From: Bermanella sp036960565
GTDB lineage: Bacteria; Pseudomonadota; Gammaproteobacteria; Pseudomonadales; Oceanobacteraceae
Assembly (NCBI GenBank): GCA_036960565.1
Contig: JBALXQ010000019.1
Span: 29,804-93,803, forward strand
Length of the DNA stretch: 64,000 nt
Reading direction: 5' to 3'
A program made the position numbers and the translations under genes. Shown here in pieces: positions 26,969 to 35,632 of this stretch (within the stretch, counting starts at the first letter, position 1; each line of letters begins with the position of its first letter). The notes beneath the pieces were generated by a model. That model was not told where the DNA came from. It worked only from the letters and a program-made list of their open reading frames with translations, and made no database searches.

Positions 26969-27505
26969 TTACTTTTTCCAGCTGGCCCAAGGGTCAACCT
27001 TGCCGTCGGCTGAAGTACTGCTAGAGGGACGAGGAGCTCCCCCATCACGATTACTGTCTTTACTGGTTGAATTACTGCCGCGATAACCTCCTGTATTTTT
27101 ACCGGTACCAGAGCGACGTCCACTGCCCTGAGTGAATTCAGCTGCCTTTTTTTCGCGTATTTCGCGACGGTGCTCAGCGTCTTCTAAGCTTAGCTCGGCA
27201 GGTTCACCCGCAGATTGGTGGGCCGGCACAATTCTATCCCGCGGTGACAAATTAAACTGAGCACCGGTGGCCTTGGGTAAGCTCTTAAACTGATACATAT
27301 AAAATGCCTCAACCTTTTCCCGAGCCCAATCAGTTTTTTTAAGAAATTTCACACTGGATTCAATGCTGGGGTTGGTTTTAAAGCAATTAATATTCAAATA
27401 GGCAAACATAATTTCAAAACTGTAGTGATCAGACAGTTCAATTAGTATGTTTTTTAAGCTTATGCCGTGTAACGGGTTGTTCTTGTATTCAGGTTCGTCA
27501 GTCAT
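26969..27505 (-). CDS. VF530/DUF2132 DNA-binding-like protein with disordered tail
   Basis: 178 residues. Residues about 8-75 match the VF530 family: NNPLHGISLKNILIELSDHY, ININCFKTNPSIESSVKFL and KKTDWAREKVEAFY. This is a small fold that has been structurally characterised as DNA-binding-like. The remaining 100 residues are low-complexity, rich in Ser, Gly, Arg and Asp, ending DPWASWKK. The VF530 domain alone is usually about 70-80 residues, so the tail more than doubles its length. Function unknown. Confidence 0.85.
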   Translation of the reverse strand: MTDEPEYKNNPLHGISLKNILIELSDHYSFEIMFAYLNINCFKTNPSIESSVKFLKKTDWAREKVEAFYMYQFKSLPKATGAQFNLSPRDRIVPAHQSAGEPAELSLEDAEHRREIREKKAAEFTQGSGRRSGTGKNTGGYRGSNSTSKDSNRDGGAPRPSSSTSADGKVDPWASWKK

Positions 27506-27711
27506 GGTAATTCCAATTAAGGGAAGGCGGCTAAGTAATTATTGCCTGCTAGTTTAAAAAAAAGACCTTAGTGAGTACAGTCAAATTATAGTGTATTCCC
27601 GCAATATTAACTTTTAGGCCTGTGAACACCTGACCTCAACGATCAATTGATCGATCAGTGAGCCATTGGTAATAATTTCTGGTTACATAAGCTTCCAAAA
27701 TGCTGACGCTC

Positions 27712-27963
27712 CTATTCAGCAATCCAGCATTCGACGGTTTTACGATACTTTGATGTAGCTCGTTGCTGACGCAAAATCTCATTCACCCGCTCAGTTACCT
27801 TTAACCCAAGGGAGTTCTTGGTACACGCCGTATGTATGTTGATATAGGACTGATATTCATCGATGCAGGTAATAGTAAGCAGCGCTTTAGACTCTACGCT
27901 CATGAAATAGCCCATAGTCAGTGGCGCTTCCAACATAAAATTCAGGCACTCACGCAGTAACAT
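27712..27963 (-). CDS. Hypothetical small protein, possibly a remnant
   Basis: 83 residues with four cysteines; no recognised motif, no signal peptide. There is no clear ribosome site before the ATG at 27963. It sits in an AT-rich, gene-poor stretch, so it may be the tail of an older gene rather than a functional protein. Confidence 0.3.
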   Translation of the reverse strand: MLLRECLNFMLEAPLTMGYFMSVESKALLTITCIDEYQSYINIHTACTKNSLGLKVTERVNEILRQQRATSKYRKTVECWIAE

Positions 27964-28464
27964 GGTTAATAGTTAAGCACTGCGAGATACGCGATGAATC
28001 TGCCTGTGCTTCTGCAGTAAGAGATCAGCTTTTTTAGTGTAGCTGCGTCCTCGTTAAACGCCCTCAGCCAAATTAGTTCGGGCCAAGAAGGATTTTAAAG
28101 AAAGATTGGTAGCCTGAGCAAATTGTTTGCGATCCTTCTGTCGAATATAAATCGCCTCTGGAAGCGTCAGCTCATTCACTATTCAAAGTACATAAACGCC
28201 TCTCTTTTCGGCGTTTTAAACAAGGCCGAAACACACAAGGGAGCCCCACTTTTCACAATCCGCGAGAGATTCAAGCTTATATTAGGCATATTCTCTTGGT
28301 AGTTATGAAGTTGCTGATCACCAACACCCTGCCTTTATATTACCCCCGACAAAACATAACAAAGAAGTTGATCCACTACTGCCAATTTTGATTATTGTGA
28401 AGCCGCTTCAAGGGAAATAAAAAAATATACCAGTAGGACCAAAGCAATCAAGAAGTGTTCATGA

Positions 28465-28502
28465 ATACCTAACAATAAAAATACGATTTTATTGTTAGGT
28501 AT
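28465..28502. repeat. Perfect 16-bp inverted repeat
   Basis: Arms 28465-28480 (ATACCTAACAATAAAA) and 28487-28502 are exact inverse complements around a 6-nt loop ATACGA. No T-run follows beyond the stem itself. It could be a terminator read from either strand or a protein-binding palindrome. Confidence 0.6.
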
Positions 28503-28952
28503 AACCAAAAAAAATTGCAGGGCCTCAGAAATTATAGAAGTGACTCTAGCCATATAAATAGTGGAATGCACACACATTTACAAACTCGGCAATAGGCAAA
28601 ATCACATGAATAACAGGCCATATTGTCACAACATAACAAATGCGCCCCCCGAAAACCCATAAAAAAATACCGACCAAGCACACCCATTTAATTTACAGCA
28701 TCGCCTAAATAAAAAAGCTTAAATAAAAACCTTATGACAATATTCATGAACTCACTTGTATTAATAAAAATTAAGCTACATCGTGTCGATCATAATCACG
28801 ATACTGTTCAGCTGAGTCATTGTTGCCGCCCAAATAGCGGTGTACCTTTTACTTTCTCGGCAACCCAAATAAAACACAAATAGCTGACAAAAAATTAAAA
28901 TGCTGATAAAAACTATTCGCCTTATCTTAAAAAGAAAACAATAGGAAAAAAT

Positions 28953-29927
28953 ATGAAAACACGCATTACTGAACTTTTTGGCATTAAACATCCTGTTATT
29001 CAAGGTGGTATGCACCATGTAGGGTTTGCTGAATTAGCGGCAGCGGTTTCCAATGCTGGCGGCCTTGGCATGATTACCGGGCTAACACAAAAAACGGCAG
29101 AAGATTTGGCCAATGAAATTGCCCGCTGCAAAGAAATGACCAAGAAGCCATTTGGTGTAAATTTAACTTTCTTACCAGGCCTTTCAGTGCCCGATTACCC
29201 AGGCTACATCCAAGCGATTATTGATGGCGGCGTAAAAATTGTTGAGACAGCTGGTCGTAGCCCGCAACAATACATGGCGCAACTTAAAGAGGCTGGCATT
29301 AAAGTAATTCACAAATGCACCTCAGTACGTCATGCCTTAAAGGCACAAAGTATTGGCTGTGATGCTGTGAGCGTAGATGGTTTTGAGTGTGGTGGTCATC
29401 CTGGTGAAGACGACATTCCAAACATGATTTTATTGCCTCGTGCCGCAGAAGAACTGACCATTCCATTTGTGGCTTCCGGCGGCATGGGTAACGCCCAACA
29501 GTTAGTGGCTGCTCTCGCACTGGGTGCCGAGGGTATTAATATGGGTACACGATTTATCGTTACCGAAGAAGCACCTGTACACCAAAATGTTAAAGATGCC
29601 ATTCTGGCTGCTTCAGAATTAGATACCCGCTTAGTGATGCGTCCATTACGTAATACAGAACGGGTACTCACCAATGACGCCGTTGAAAAAATGATAGAGA
29701 TAGAAAAAGAGAAAGGCAGCAACACCAGCTTTGAAGATGTTATGCCATATGTAGCAGGTGTTTACCCTAAAGTAATGAGCGGTGGCGAAATGGGCGCTGG
29801 TGCCTGGAGTTGCGGCATGGTGGCCGGTTTAATTCACGACCAGCCCACCTGCGAAGAATTGGTGACTCGAATTGTTACCGATGCTGAAAATATTATTCGT
29901 GAGCGCCTGACCGCTCTTTTAGGCTAA
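28953..29927 (+). CDS. Nitronate monooxygenase family protein
   Basis: 324 residues, AGGA 8-9 nt before the ATG. NMO-type FMN barrel: HPVIQGGMHHVGFAELAAAV, GGLGMITG, KPFGVNLTFLPG, then the VSVDGFECGGHPGED segment with the catalytic-region His, FVASGGMGN, and GINMGTRFIVTEEAPVH. The C-terminus MSGGEMGAGAWSCGMVAGLI is characteristic of the bacterial class. It detoxifies nitronates or reduces enoyl groups. An AraC gene converges on it from 30051, with a 10-bp-stem hairpin between them. It is only distantly like the copy at 8879-9970. Confidence 0.88.
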   Translation: MKTRITELFGIKHPVIQGGMHHVGFAELAAAVSNAGGLGMITGLTQKTAEDLANEIARCKEMTKKPFGVNLTFLPGLSVPDYPGYIQAIIDGGVKIVETAGRSPQQYMAQLKEAGIKVIHKCTSVRHALKAQSIGCDAVSVDGFECGGHPGEDDIPNMILLPRAAEELTIPFVASGGMGNAQQLVAALALGAEGINMGTRFIVTEEAPVHQNVKDAILAASELDTRLVMRPLRNTERVLTNDAVEKMIEIEKEKGSNTSFEDVMPYVAGVYPKVMSGGEMGAGAWSCGMVAGLIHDQPTCEELVTRIVTDAENIIRERLTALLG

Positions 29928-29954
29928 ACACAAGAGCTATCAGTAATTATTAAA

Positions 29955-29989
29955 CTAAGGCATCAAATCAATATGGGTGGATGCCTTAG
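29955..29989. terminator. Hairpin between NMO and AraC genes
   Basis: Perfect 10-bp stem CTAAGGCATC (29955-29964) / GATGCCTTAG (29980-29989), 15-nt loop, followed by AAAAAGTGATTTTTTT. Lies between convergent genes. Confidence 0.65.
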
Positions 29990-30050
29990 AAAAAGTGATT
30001 TTTTTACAACCCAATAGAATTTTTATCCTTCACATATAAAGAAGTATATT

Positions 30051-31076
30051 TTAAAGCTCTAGCCCCTTACGAAACTGTAATGGCGTAAAGCCTGTCCACA
30101 TTTTAAAGGCACGAATAAATGCACTGGGTTCTGTATAACCTGATTTCTCAGAAATCTCTTCAATACTGAGTTCATTCCCGCCTAAAAAATTGATGGCGAT
30201 GTCACGACGAACCTGCCCTTTAATTTGATGAAAACTTGACCCTTCTTTTTTTAAATAACGGCGTAATGTTTGCGGGTTTAGAGATAATGTATCAGAAATA
30301 TCTTCAAGGCTAGGAGGCTGATTATTTAACGTAAAACTCTTTTCTACTAAGCTGCGAATAGTCAGCGTTAACTCTCCTGCAGCATTTAAGGGTAAATATA
30401 AATCCATGGGTGCACGCCTAATATAACTATTTAAATTGGCTTCTGTTTGAACAATAGGCCGATCCAAATAACTTATGGGAAAACGTAAGCTGCTAAAATC
30501 TTGTTTGTATAAAATGGGCGCCCCATAAAACACATGCTGATACTCTTTTGCATGGGGTGGCATTGAAAAGTCGACGCCCACTTGATCGGGAATAATACGC
30601 TCGTTAACCAACCAACCAGCAAACCGATGCATGACCGTTAATATGCTTTCTATCGCAAACGCATTTTGTACTTTGTGCCCTTCAATACGGGTAATACTGT
30701 ACTGAGCATGTTGATCTTTTTTTTGTAATTCATATACGAAGCTATTTTCAAACAAATTAGAAAATTCAACACATCGCTGAATTGCCTCCCCTAAAGTCCC
30801 CCCATGTATGGCACTCAAGGCCATACTGCGAAATTTCCCTAGCCGGTGAGGAAACTGCAACAGACCGTGTAATTCATCCTGCATGGTTCCGCTGGTATAA
30901 CGGGTGAGCATGATGAACTTATCTAAAGGTACACGCGCCTGAGGCTGCTTAATAAGGCCCTCATCAATCCCACTCTTTCTTAATAATCGCTGTAAATCAT
31001 AGCCTTGCAGCTCAGCGCCTTTCAAGGATTGAATTACTTGGCTCATGGCAATGGTGATTGTTTCTGTCGTTTTCAA
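30051..31076 (-). CDS. AraC-family regulator, divergent from the acyl-CoA dehydrogenase operon
   Basis: 341 residues from a TTG at 31076 (GGA 6 nt upstream); an ATG at 31046 gives 331. N-terminal Arabinose_bd-like domain (PHRLGKFRSMALSAIHGGTL), C-terminal HTH pair: SLEDISDTLSLNPQTLRRYL and SIEEISEKSGYTEPSAFIRAFKMWTG. It shares a 170-bp divergent region with the acyl-CoA dehydrogenase gene and is the obvious candidate regulator for that catabolic set. It is related to, but distinct from, the regulator at 25012-26109. Inducer unknown. Confidence 0.88.
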   Translation of the reverse strand: MKTTETITIAMSQVIQSLKGAELQGYDLQRLLRKSGIDEGLIKQPQARVPLDKFIMLTRYTSGTMQDELHGLLQFPHRLGKFRSMALSAIHGGTLGEAIQRCVEFSNLFENSFVYELQKKDQHAQYSITRIEGHKVQNAFAIESILTVMHRFAGWLVNERIIPDQVGVDFSMPPHAKEYQHVFYGAPILYKQDFSSLRFPISYLDRPIVQTEANLNSYIRRAPMDLYLPLNAAGELTLTIRSLVEKSFTLNNQPPSLEDISDTLSLNPQTLRRYLKKEGSSFHQIKGQVRRDIAINFLGGNELSIEEISEKSGYTEPSAFIRAFKMWTGFTPLQFRKGLEL

Positions 31077-31246
31077 TGATCCATACTGCTAAAAATACCG
31101 ATTAATATGCAATTAATTTGTGTAATGTGTAATTTACTGTTTATTTTTAATGAAAGATAGTGGCATTGTTTAACGGCGCTAATTACAGGAAACTAAGATA
31201 AATCCGTAGTTGAATAACGCCACAGACATGGCCAGTAGGTTGAATC

Positions 31247-32389
31247 ATGATCCCCAGAACTCTTTTTGAAAACGAACATGAACAATTTCGTGACAGCGTG
31301 CGTAAATTCCTAGCTGAACATGCCGCCCCTTATCACAACCAATGGGAAAAAGACGGTCAAATAGATCGTAACTTATGGAATAAGGCCGGCAAAATGGGTT
31401 TGTTATGCCCCACTATGCCCGAGCAGTATGGTGGCCCAGGTGTCGATTATCGTTATAACGTCATCGTAAATGAAGAAATCACCAAACAAGGATTGAGTGG
31501 CTTAGGGTTCATCGTGCACTCCGACATCACCGTGCCTTACATAAACAATAATGGCTCTGATGCTCTGAAAAAAAAGTACATCCCAGGCTGCGTGACAGGT
31601 GAACTTGTGGGCGCAATCGCCATGACTGAGCCAGGAGCGGGATCAGATTTACAAGGCATAAAAACCACCGCCGTGTTGGATGGTGATGAATACGTCATTA
31701 ATGGCTCAAAAACCTTTATTACCAACGGACAACATGCCGATATCGTAGTCGTGGTGTGCGTGACTGATCCAAAAGCTGGGGCGGCGGGTATCAGTTTATT
31801 AGTAGTAGAAGCCACCACACCAGGGTTTGAGCGCGGACAGAACCTTGAAAAAATCGGCTTAAAAGCCCAAGACACTTCAGAGTTATTTTTTAATGATGTA
31901 CGAGTACCTAAAGAAAATGTCATTGGAAAATTAGGCGCTGGCTTCAAATACCTGATGAATGAATTACCGCAAGAACGCTTGGGACTAGCAGTTGCAGCAT
32001 TAATGTCTTGTGAGACTGCCATGCAACAAACGATCGACTATGTAAAAGAACGTAAGGCGTTTGGAAAACCCGTTGCCGTTTTTCAAAACACTCAATTCAA
32101 GTTGGCAGAATTAAGTGCAGAAATCACCTCGGCACGCTGCTTTATTGATAAATGCATCGAGTTACACCTAATGGGCAAGTTAGATGCTGTCACCGCTTCA
32201 AAAGCCAAACTCATTGGCAGTGAATTACAGGGGCGAGTGATCGACGAATGCCTACAATTACATGGCGGCTATGGCTACATGTGGGAATTCCCAATTGCCC
32301 GTGCTTATGCAGATGCCCGTATTCAACGAATTTATGGTGGCACCAGTGAGATCATGAAACTGATTATTGGCCGTGACCTATTATCTTAG
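31247..32389 (+). CDS. Acyl-CoA dehydrogenase with the long/branched-chain type catalytic base
   Basis: 380 residues. ACAD landmarks: AMTEPGAGSDLQGIKT (about 125-140), FITNGQHADI near 157-166, and the C-terminal signature LHGGYGYMWEFPIARAYADA and IYGGTSEI. In medium-chain enzymes the catalytic Glu sits in YEGT; here that position is Gly (YGGT). A Glu lies instead in NELPQERL (Glu243), the place used by long-chain and isovaleryl-type enzymes. It would introduce the alpha-beta double bond into an acyl-CoA, passing electrons to ETF. First gene of a set with an alpha-methylacyl-CoA racemase and a thiolase, suggesting 2-methyl-branched substrates. Confidence 0.92.
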   Translation: MIPRTLFENEHEQFRDSVRKFLAEHAAPYHNQWEKDGQIDRNLWNKAGKMGLLCPTMPEQYGGPGVDYRYNVIVNEEITKQGLSGLGFIVHSDITVPYINNNGSDALKKKYIPGCVTGELVGAIAMTEPGAGSDLQGIKTTAVLDGDEYVINGSKTFITNGQHADIVVVVCVTDPKAGAAGISLLVVEATTPGFERGQNLEKIGLKAQDTSELFFNDVRVPKENVIGKLGAGFKYLMNELPQERLGLAVAALMSCETAMQQTIDYVKERKAFGKPVAVFQNTQFKLAELSAEITSARCFIDKCIELHLMGKLDAVTASKAKLIGSELQGRVIDECLQLHGGYGYMWEFPIARAYADARIQRIYGGTSEIMKLIIGRDLLS

Positions 32390-32435
32390 AAAGACAAATT
32401 AATTTTCTACTAAGATTATCTAGAAATATTATAGC

Positions 32436-32457
32436 GCCCTCTGAGGAGGGCTTTTTT
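32436..32457 (+). terminator. Intrinsic terminator inside the catabolic gene set
   Basis: GCCCTC (32436-32441), loop TGAG, GAGGGC (32446-32451), then six T. It sits between the acyl-CoA dehydrogenase and the racemase, 41 nt before the next start, so read-through or a second promoter must supply the downstream genes. Confidence 0.8.
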
Positions 32458-32497
32458 ATGCGCATTAACATCATTAAAAATTCAGGCAGGTTACAAA

Positions 32498-33628
32498 ATG
32501 GGTCCATTACAAGGTTTAAAAATCATTGAAATTGCCGGCATTGGTCCGGGACCTTTTTGCGGTATGTTGCTTGCCGACATGGGCGCCGAAGTGATCAGTG
32601 TGGAAAAATCCACAGATAAAGCGGGCACTCGGTTACCTGACTGCGCACGAAGGGGAAAGCGCTCTATTGCGTTAAATTTAAAAAGTGAAGAAGGCGTTGA
32701 GACTTTATTAAAATTAGTAGAAAACGCTGACGCTATATTTGAAGGGTTTCGCCCAGGGGTAATGGAAAAGTTAGGGCTAGGCCCTGATGTGTGTTTACAA
32801 CGAAACCCTAAGCTGGTCTATGGCCGTATGACCGGATGGGGGCAATATGGCCCTCTATCGCAAGCGGCTGGCCATGACATTAACTACATATCATTAACCG
32901 GTGCTTTGCATGCCATGGGGCGTCGTGATGAGAAACCAGTGCCGCCATTAAATTTGGTGGGAGACTTTGGTGGCGGCGCTATGTTTTTAGCCTTTGGGAT
33001 GGTATGCGCACTATTAGAAACTCAAAAATCAAATAAAGGGCAAGTGATTGATGCTGCCATGACAGATGGTTCTGCATTGTTAATGTCTATGTTTAATTTT
33101 TTACAAGAAGTGGGCATGTGGAGCACTGAACGCGGCACCAGCTTTTTAGATTCCGGCGCCCACTTTTATGAGGTGTATGAAACCCAAGATAATAAATATA
33201 TTTCAATCGGCTCCATAGAACCCCAGTTTTATCAGCTGTTAATGGAAAAAGCACAATTAAACGTAGAAATGTTTGCCCAACAAAATAACAAAAGAAATTG
33301 GCCCGAACTAAAACGTGAATTAGAGACCGTCTTTAAAAGTAAAACCCAAGCTCAGTGGTGTGAACTTATGGAGGGTACAGACGTGTGCTTTGCGCCAGTG
33401 TTAAATTTAAATGAGGCACAACAGCATCCACACAATATTTCGAGAAAAACCTATATTGAAGTGGCCGGCATGACACAACCAGCACCTGCACCACGATTTA
33501 GCCGCACCCCACCTGAAGTGCAATTTGGTGCCAGAGCCAATGGCGAGGATACAGAAAGCGTATTGGCCAATTGGGGGTTTTCACCACAAGAAATTACGAA
33601 TCTAAAAGATGCTAATGGCATTAGTTAA
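32498..33628 (+). CDS. Alpha-methylacyl-CoA racemase (CaiB/BaiF family)
   Basis: 376 residues. N-terminal GLKIIEIAGIGPGPFCGMLL and DMGAEVISVE are typical of the family III CoA-transferase fold. GHDINY contains His126 and LVGDFGGG contains Asp156, the pair that performs 1,1-proton transfer in the characterised mycobacterial racemase, at the same residue numbers. This separates it from CoA transferases, which use an Asp nucleophile. It interconverts (2R)- and (2S)-2-methylacyl-CoA so that branched chains can enter beta-oxidation. Next to a matching dehydrogenase and thiolase. Confidence 0.9.
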   Translation: MGPLQGLKIIEIAGIGPGPFCGMLLADMGAEVISVEKSTDKAGTRLPDCARRGKRSIALNLKSEEGVETLLKLVENADAIFEGFRPGVMEKLGLGPDVCLQRNPKLVYGRMTGWGQYGPLSQAAGHDINYISLTGALHAMGRRDEKPVPPLNLVGDFGGGAMFLAFGMVCALLETQKSNKGQVIDAAMTDGSALLMSMFNFLQEVGMWSTERGTSFLDSGAHFYEVYETQDNKYISIGSIEPQFYQLLMEKAQLNVEMFAQQNNKRNWPELKRELETVFKSKTQAQWCELMEGTDVCFAPVLNLNEAQQHPHNISRKTYIEVAGMTQPAPAPRFSRTPPEVQFGARANGEDTESVLANWGFSPQEITNLKDANGIS

Positions 33629-33675
33629 CTCCCACCCTTATTAACAAACACATAATAAAAATTGGAGAGAAAATT

Positions 33676-34905
33676 ATGAAAGAAGTTTGGATTATCGATA
33701 GTGTGCGTACCCCAAGAGGATTGGGTAAAAAAGATAAAGGGGCTTTGTCAAACATTCACCCTCAGCGTTTACTGTCAACGGTACTATCAGCCTTAGAATC
33801 AAGAAATAATTTAAATACAAAAGATGTAGATGATGTAATTTCTGGCTGCGCTATGCAATTGGGCCAGCAGAGTCAGTGCATTGCTCGTATGGCGGCACTG
33901 GATGCAGGTTGGGATAACGATGCCACCGGCGTGTCAGTAGATCGTTTTTGCGGTTCGGGTTTAACGGCCATTAACCTTGGCGTAATGGGCATCATGTCGG
34001 GCCAGCAAGATTTAGTGGTCGCCGGGGGTGTAGAGTCCATGTCTTATGCCTTAACCCAAAAACTCATGCCCATTCAGGACAGTGATAATTTACATTTGCG
34101 CGATCTACACCCTATTGCACACCAGGGCGTGTGTGCAGATGTAATTGCGACTAAAGATAATATTACGCGAGAAGAACTGGATGCTTTAGCGGTCGAAAGC
34201 CAGCGACGTGCAGCGCACGCTATTGAGAAAGGATATTTTAATAAAAGCTTGATTCCGGTTTATCATGAAGACGGCACTCTTGCATTAGATAAAGAAGAAT
34301 ACCCTCGACCCAGCACCAGCTTAAAAAGCCTTGAGCAATTAGACCCAGCCTTTACCAAGTTAGTAGAGATGCCACTTGATGAAGCAGGCACCACTTACAA
34401 AAAATTAGTGCAGCAGGCTTACCCAGGTTTTGAAATAGAACACAAACATCATGCGGGTACTTCTTCGGGCATCGTTGATGGAGCCGCGGCAGTACTATTG
34501 GCCTCCCCTGAATATGCGAAGAAAAATGGTTTAACTCCTAGAGCTAAAGTACGAGCGGTTGCCAATGCCGGTGCTGAACCCGAGTTAATGCTCACAGCAC
34601 CCATGCCAGCCACTAAAAAGTGCTTAGAGAAAGCCGGCTTAAAAATTTCAGACATTGACTTATTTGAAGTAAACGAAGCATTTGCTGTGGTGCCATTAAA
34701 GTACATGCGTGATTTGGATGTTGACCCCGCCAAAGTAAATGTGAATGGCGGCGCTATGGCCTTGGGCCACCCTATCGGCGCAACTGGGGCCATACTGTTA
34801 GGCACATTATTAGATGAGCTTGAACGCCAGCAGAAAACCTATGGATTAGTAACCCTGTGTACAGGGGGAGGACAAGCGCCTGCCATGATAATTGAGCGCA
34901 TGTAA
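33676..34905 (+). CDS. Acetyl-CoA acyltransferase (thiolase)
   Basis: 409 residues, RBS GGAGAG before the ATG at 33676. The acylated cysteine is Cys92 in RFCGSGLTAIN; the general bases are His365 in GGAMALGHPIGATG and Cys395 in CTGGGQ. Segment KPxx-MPATKKCLEKAGL and NEAFAVV are standard. It cleaves 3-ketoacyl-CoA or condenses acetyl-CoA. It lies 47 bp after the racemase gene and likely shares its transcript. No enoyl-CoA hydratase or hydroxyacyl-CoA dehydrogenase is in the cluster; those steps must be provided elsewhere. Confidence 0.92.
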   Translation: MKEVWIIDSVRTPRGLGKKDKGALSNIHPQRLLSTVLSALESRNNLNTKDVDDVISGCAMQLGQQSQCIARMAALDAGWDNDATGVSVDRFCGSGLTAINLGVMGIMSGQQDLVVAGGVESMSYALTQKLMPIQDSDNLHLRDLHPIAHQGVCADVIATKDNITREELDALAVESQRRAAHAIEKGYFNKSLIPVYHEDGTLALDKEEYPRPSTSLKSLEQLDPAFTKLVEMPLDEAGTTYKKLVQQAYPGFEIEHKHHAGTSSGIVDGAAAVLLASPEYAKKNGLTPRAKVRAVANAGAEPELMLTAPMPATKKCLEKAGLKISDIDLFEVNEAFAVVPLKYMRDLDVDPAKVNVNGGAMALGHPIGATGAILLGTLLDELERQQKTYGLVTLCTGGGQAPAMIIERM

Positions 34906-34910
34906 CTTTC

Positions 34911-34943
34911 ATCCAACCCTCTTTGATTTTAAGAGGGTTGGAT
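34911..34943. terminator. Bidirectional terminator after thiolase
   Basis: Perfect 13-bp stem ATCCAACCCTCTT (34911-34923) / AAGAGGGTTGGAT (34931-34943), loop of 7, followed within 10 nt by a T7 run. Lies between convergent thiolase and GNAT genes. Confidence 0.85.
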
Positions 34944-34958
34944 TCTCATCACGTTTTT

Positions 34959-35474
34959 TTAAAAGTCTTTTGAATAAACAACATGGTCAACATATTTATC
35001 ATAAAGCCATTCGTTGTCAGGCAGCGTTTTCACATAAGTAAAACCCAAACCTTGTGCAACGCTGCGACTTCTAACATTGCCTTTAGCACAGCGTATTTCT
35101 ATTTTTTCTAGCTTTAGTTTTTTAAAACCGATTTCGAGTAATTCCTTCACTGCCGCACTGATAATGCCTTTACCGGCATGATTTTGCGCTAACCAATAGC
35201 CTATGGTGCCTACCTTGATTTGAGTCTCTATCTCATGAAAACCTGCCACTCCGCACAATCTCCCCTGATGAAACACTCCAAAGTGCGGCGCACTACTAGG
35301 GTGTGAAATAGACCCTATAAAATTCGCGGTATCACTAATGAGCTTTATATTATCTAACCAGGGCAACCATTCCCTTAAGTAACCGCGGTTATTTTCAATT
35401 AACTGATGCAATTCTGAAATATGATTCTGATCAAGGGGCTTTAAATGCATTAAAGGCTTTTCGGTCACTTCCAT
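34959..35474 (-). CDS. GNAT acetyltransferase, RimL/RimJ-like
   Basis: 171 residues. Acetyltransf_3-type pattern: RPLDQNHISELHQLIENNR-like N-terminus, YLREWLPWLD (typical of RimJ/RimL), GTIGYWLAQNHAGKGI with the acetyl-CoA loop at about 90-107, and KLEKIEIRCAKGNVRSRSVAQ. It probably acetylates the N-terminus of a protein or a small amine; ribosomal specificity cannot be proven. Monocistronic, convergent with thiolase. Confidence 0.85.
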   Translation of the reverse strand: MEVTEKPLMHLKPLDQNHISELHQLIENNRGYLREWLPWLDNIKLISDTANFIGSISHPSSAPHFGVFHQGRLCGVAGFHEIETQIKVGTIGYWLAQNHAGKGIISAAVKELLEIGFKKLKLEKIEIRCAKGNVRSRSVAQGLGFTYVKTLPDNEWLYDKYVDHVVYSKDF

Positions 35475-35632
35475 GTGAAATATTACTTACCTGTTTTAAA
35501 AGAATAATTATAGTGAAGAAATACTATAAAGAGAGGGTCGATACAAGGCTAGATTAGAGCCTCATTACTAGCCAGTAGTATCAATCATTCACTACCCACC
35601 GTACATGCAGTGAATGACTACTGAGGCATAGG

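Larger units (their letters stand above)
27506..28952. other. AT-rich, gene-poor region (about 1.45 kb)
   Basis: Contains only one arguable small gene (27712-27963), a 41-codon minus-strand frame from a GTG at 28179 to TAA at 28054, a 7-bp hairpin AAACGCC/GGCGTTT (28194-28216) and the 16-bp hairpin at 28465-28502. No frame has database-recognisable features by eye. It looks like an eroded accessory segment or a long untranslated region before the NMO gene. Confidence 0.5.

Noticed and set aside
28392..28577. 61-codon hydrophobic frame in the AT-rich gap
   Set aside because: It contains the perfect 16-bp hairpin and has no ribosome site; hydrophobicity follows from AT-rich codons.
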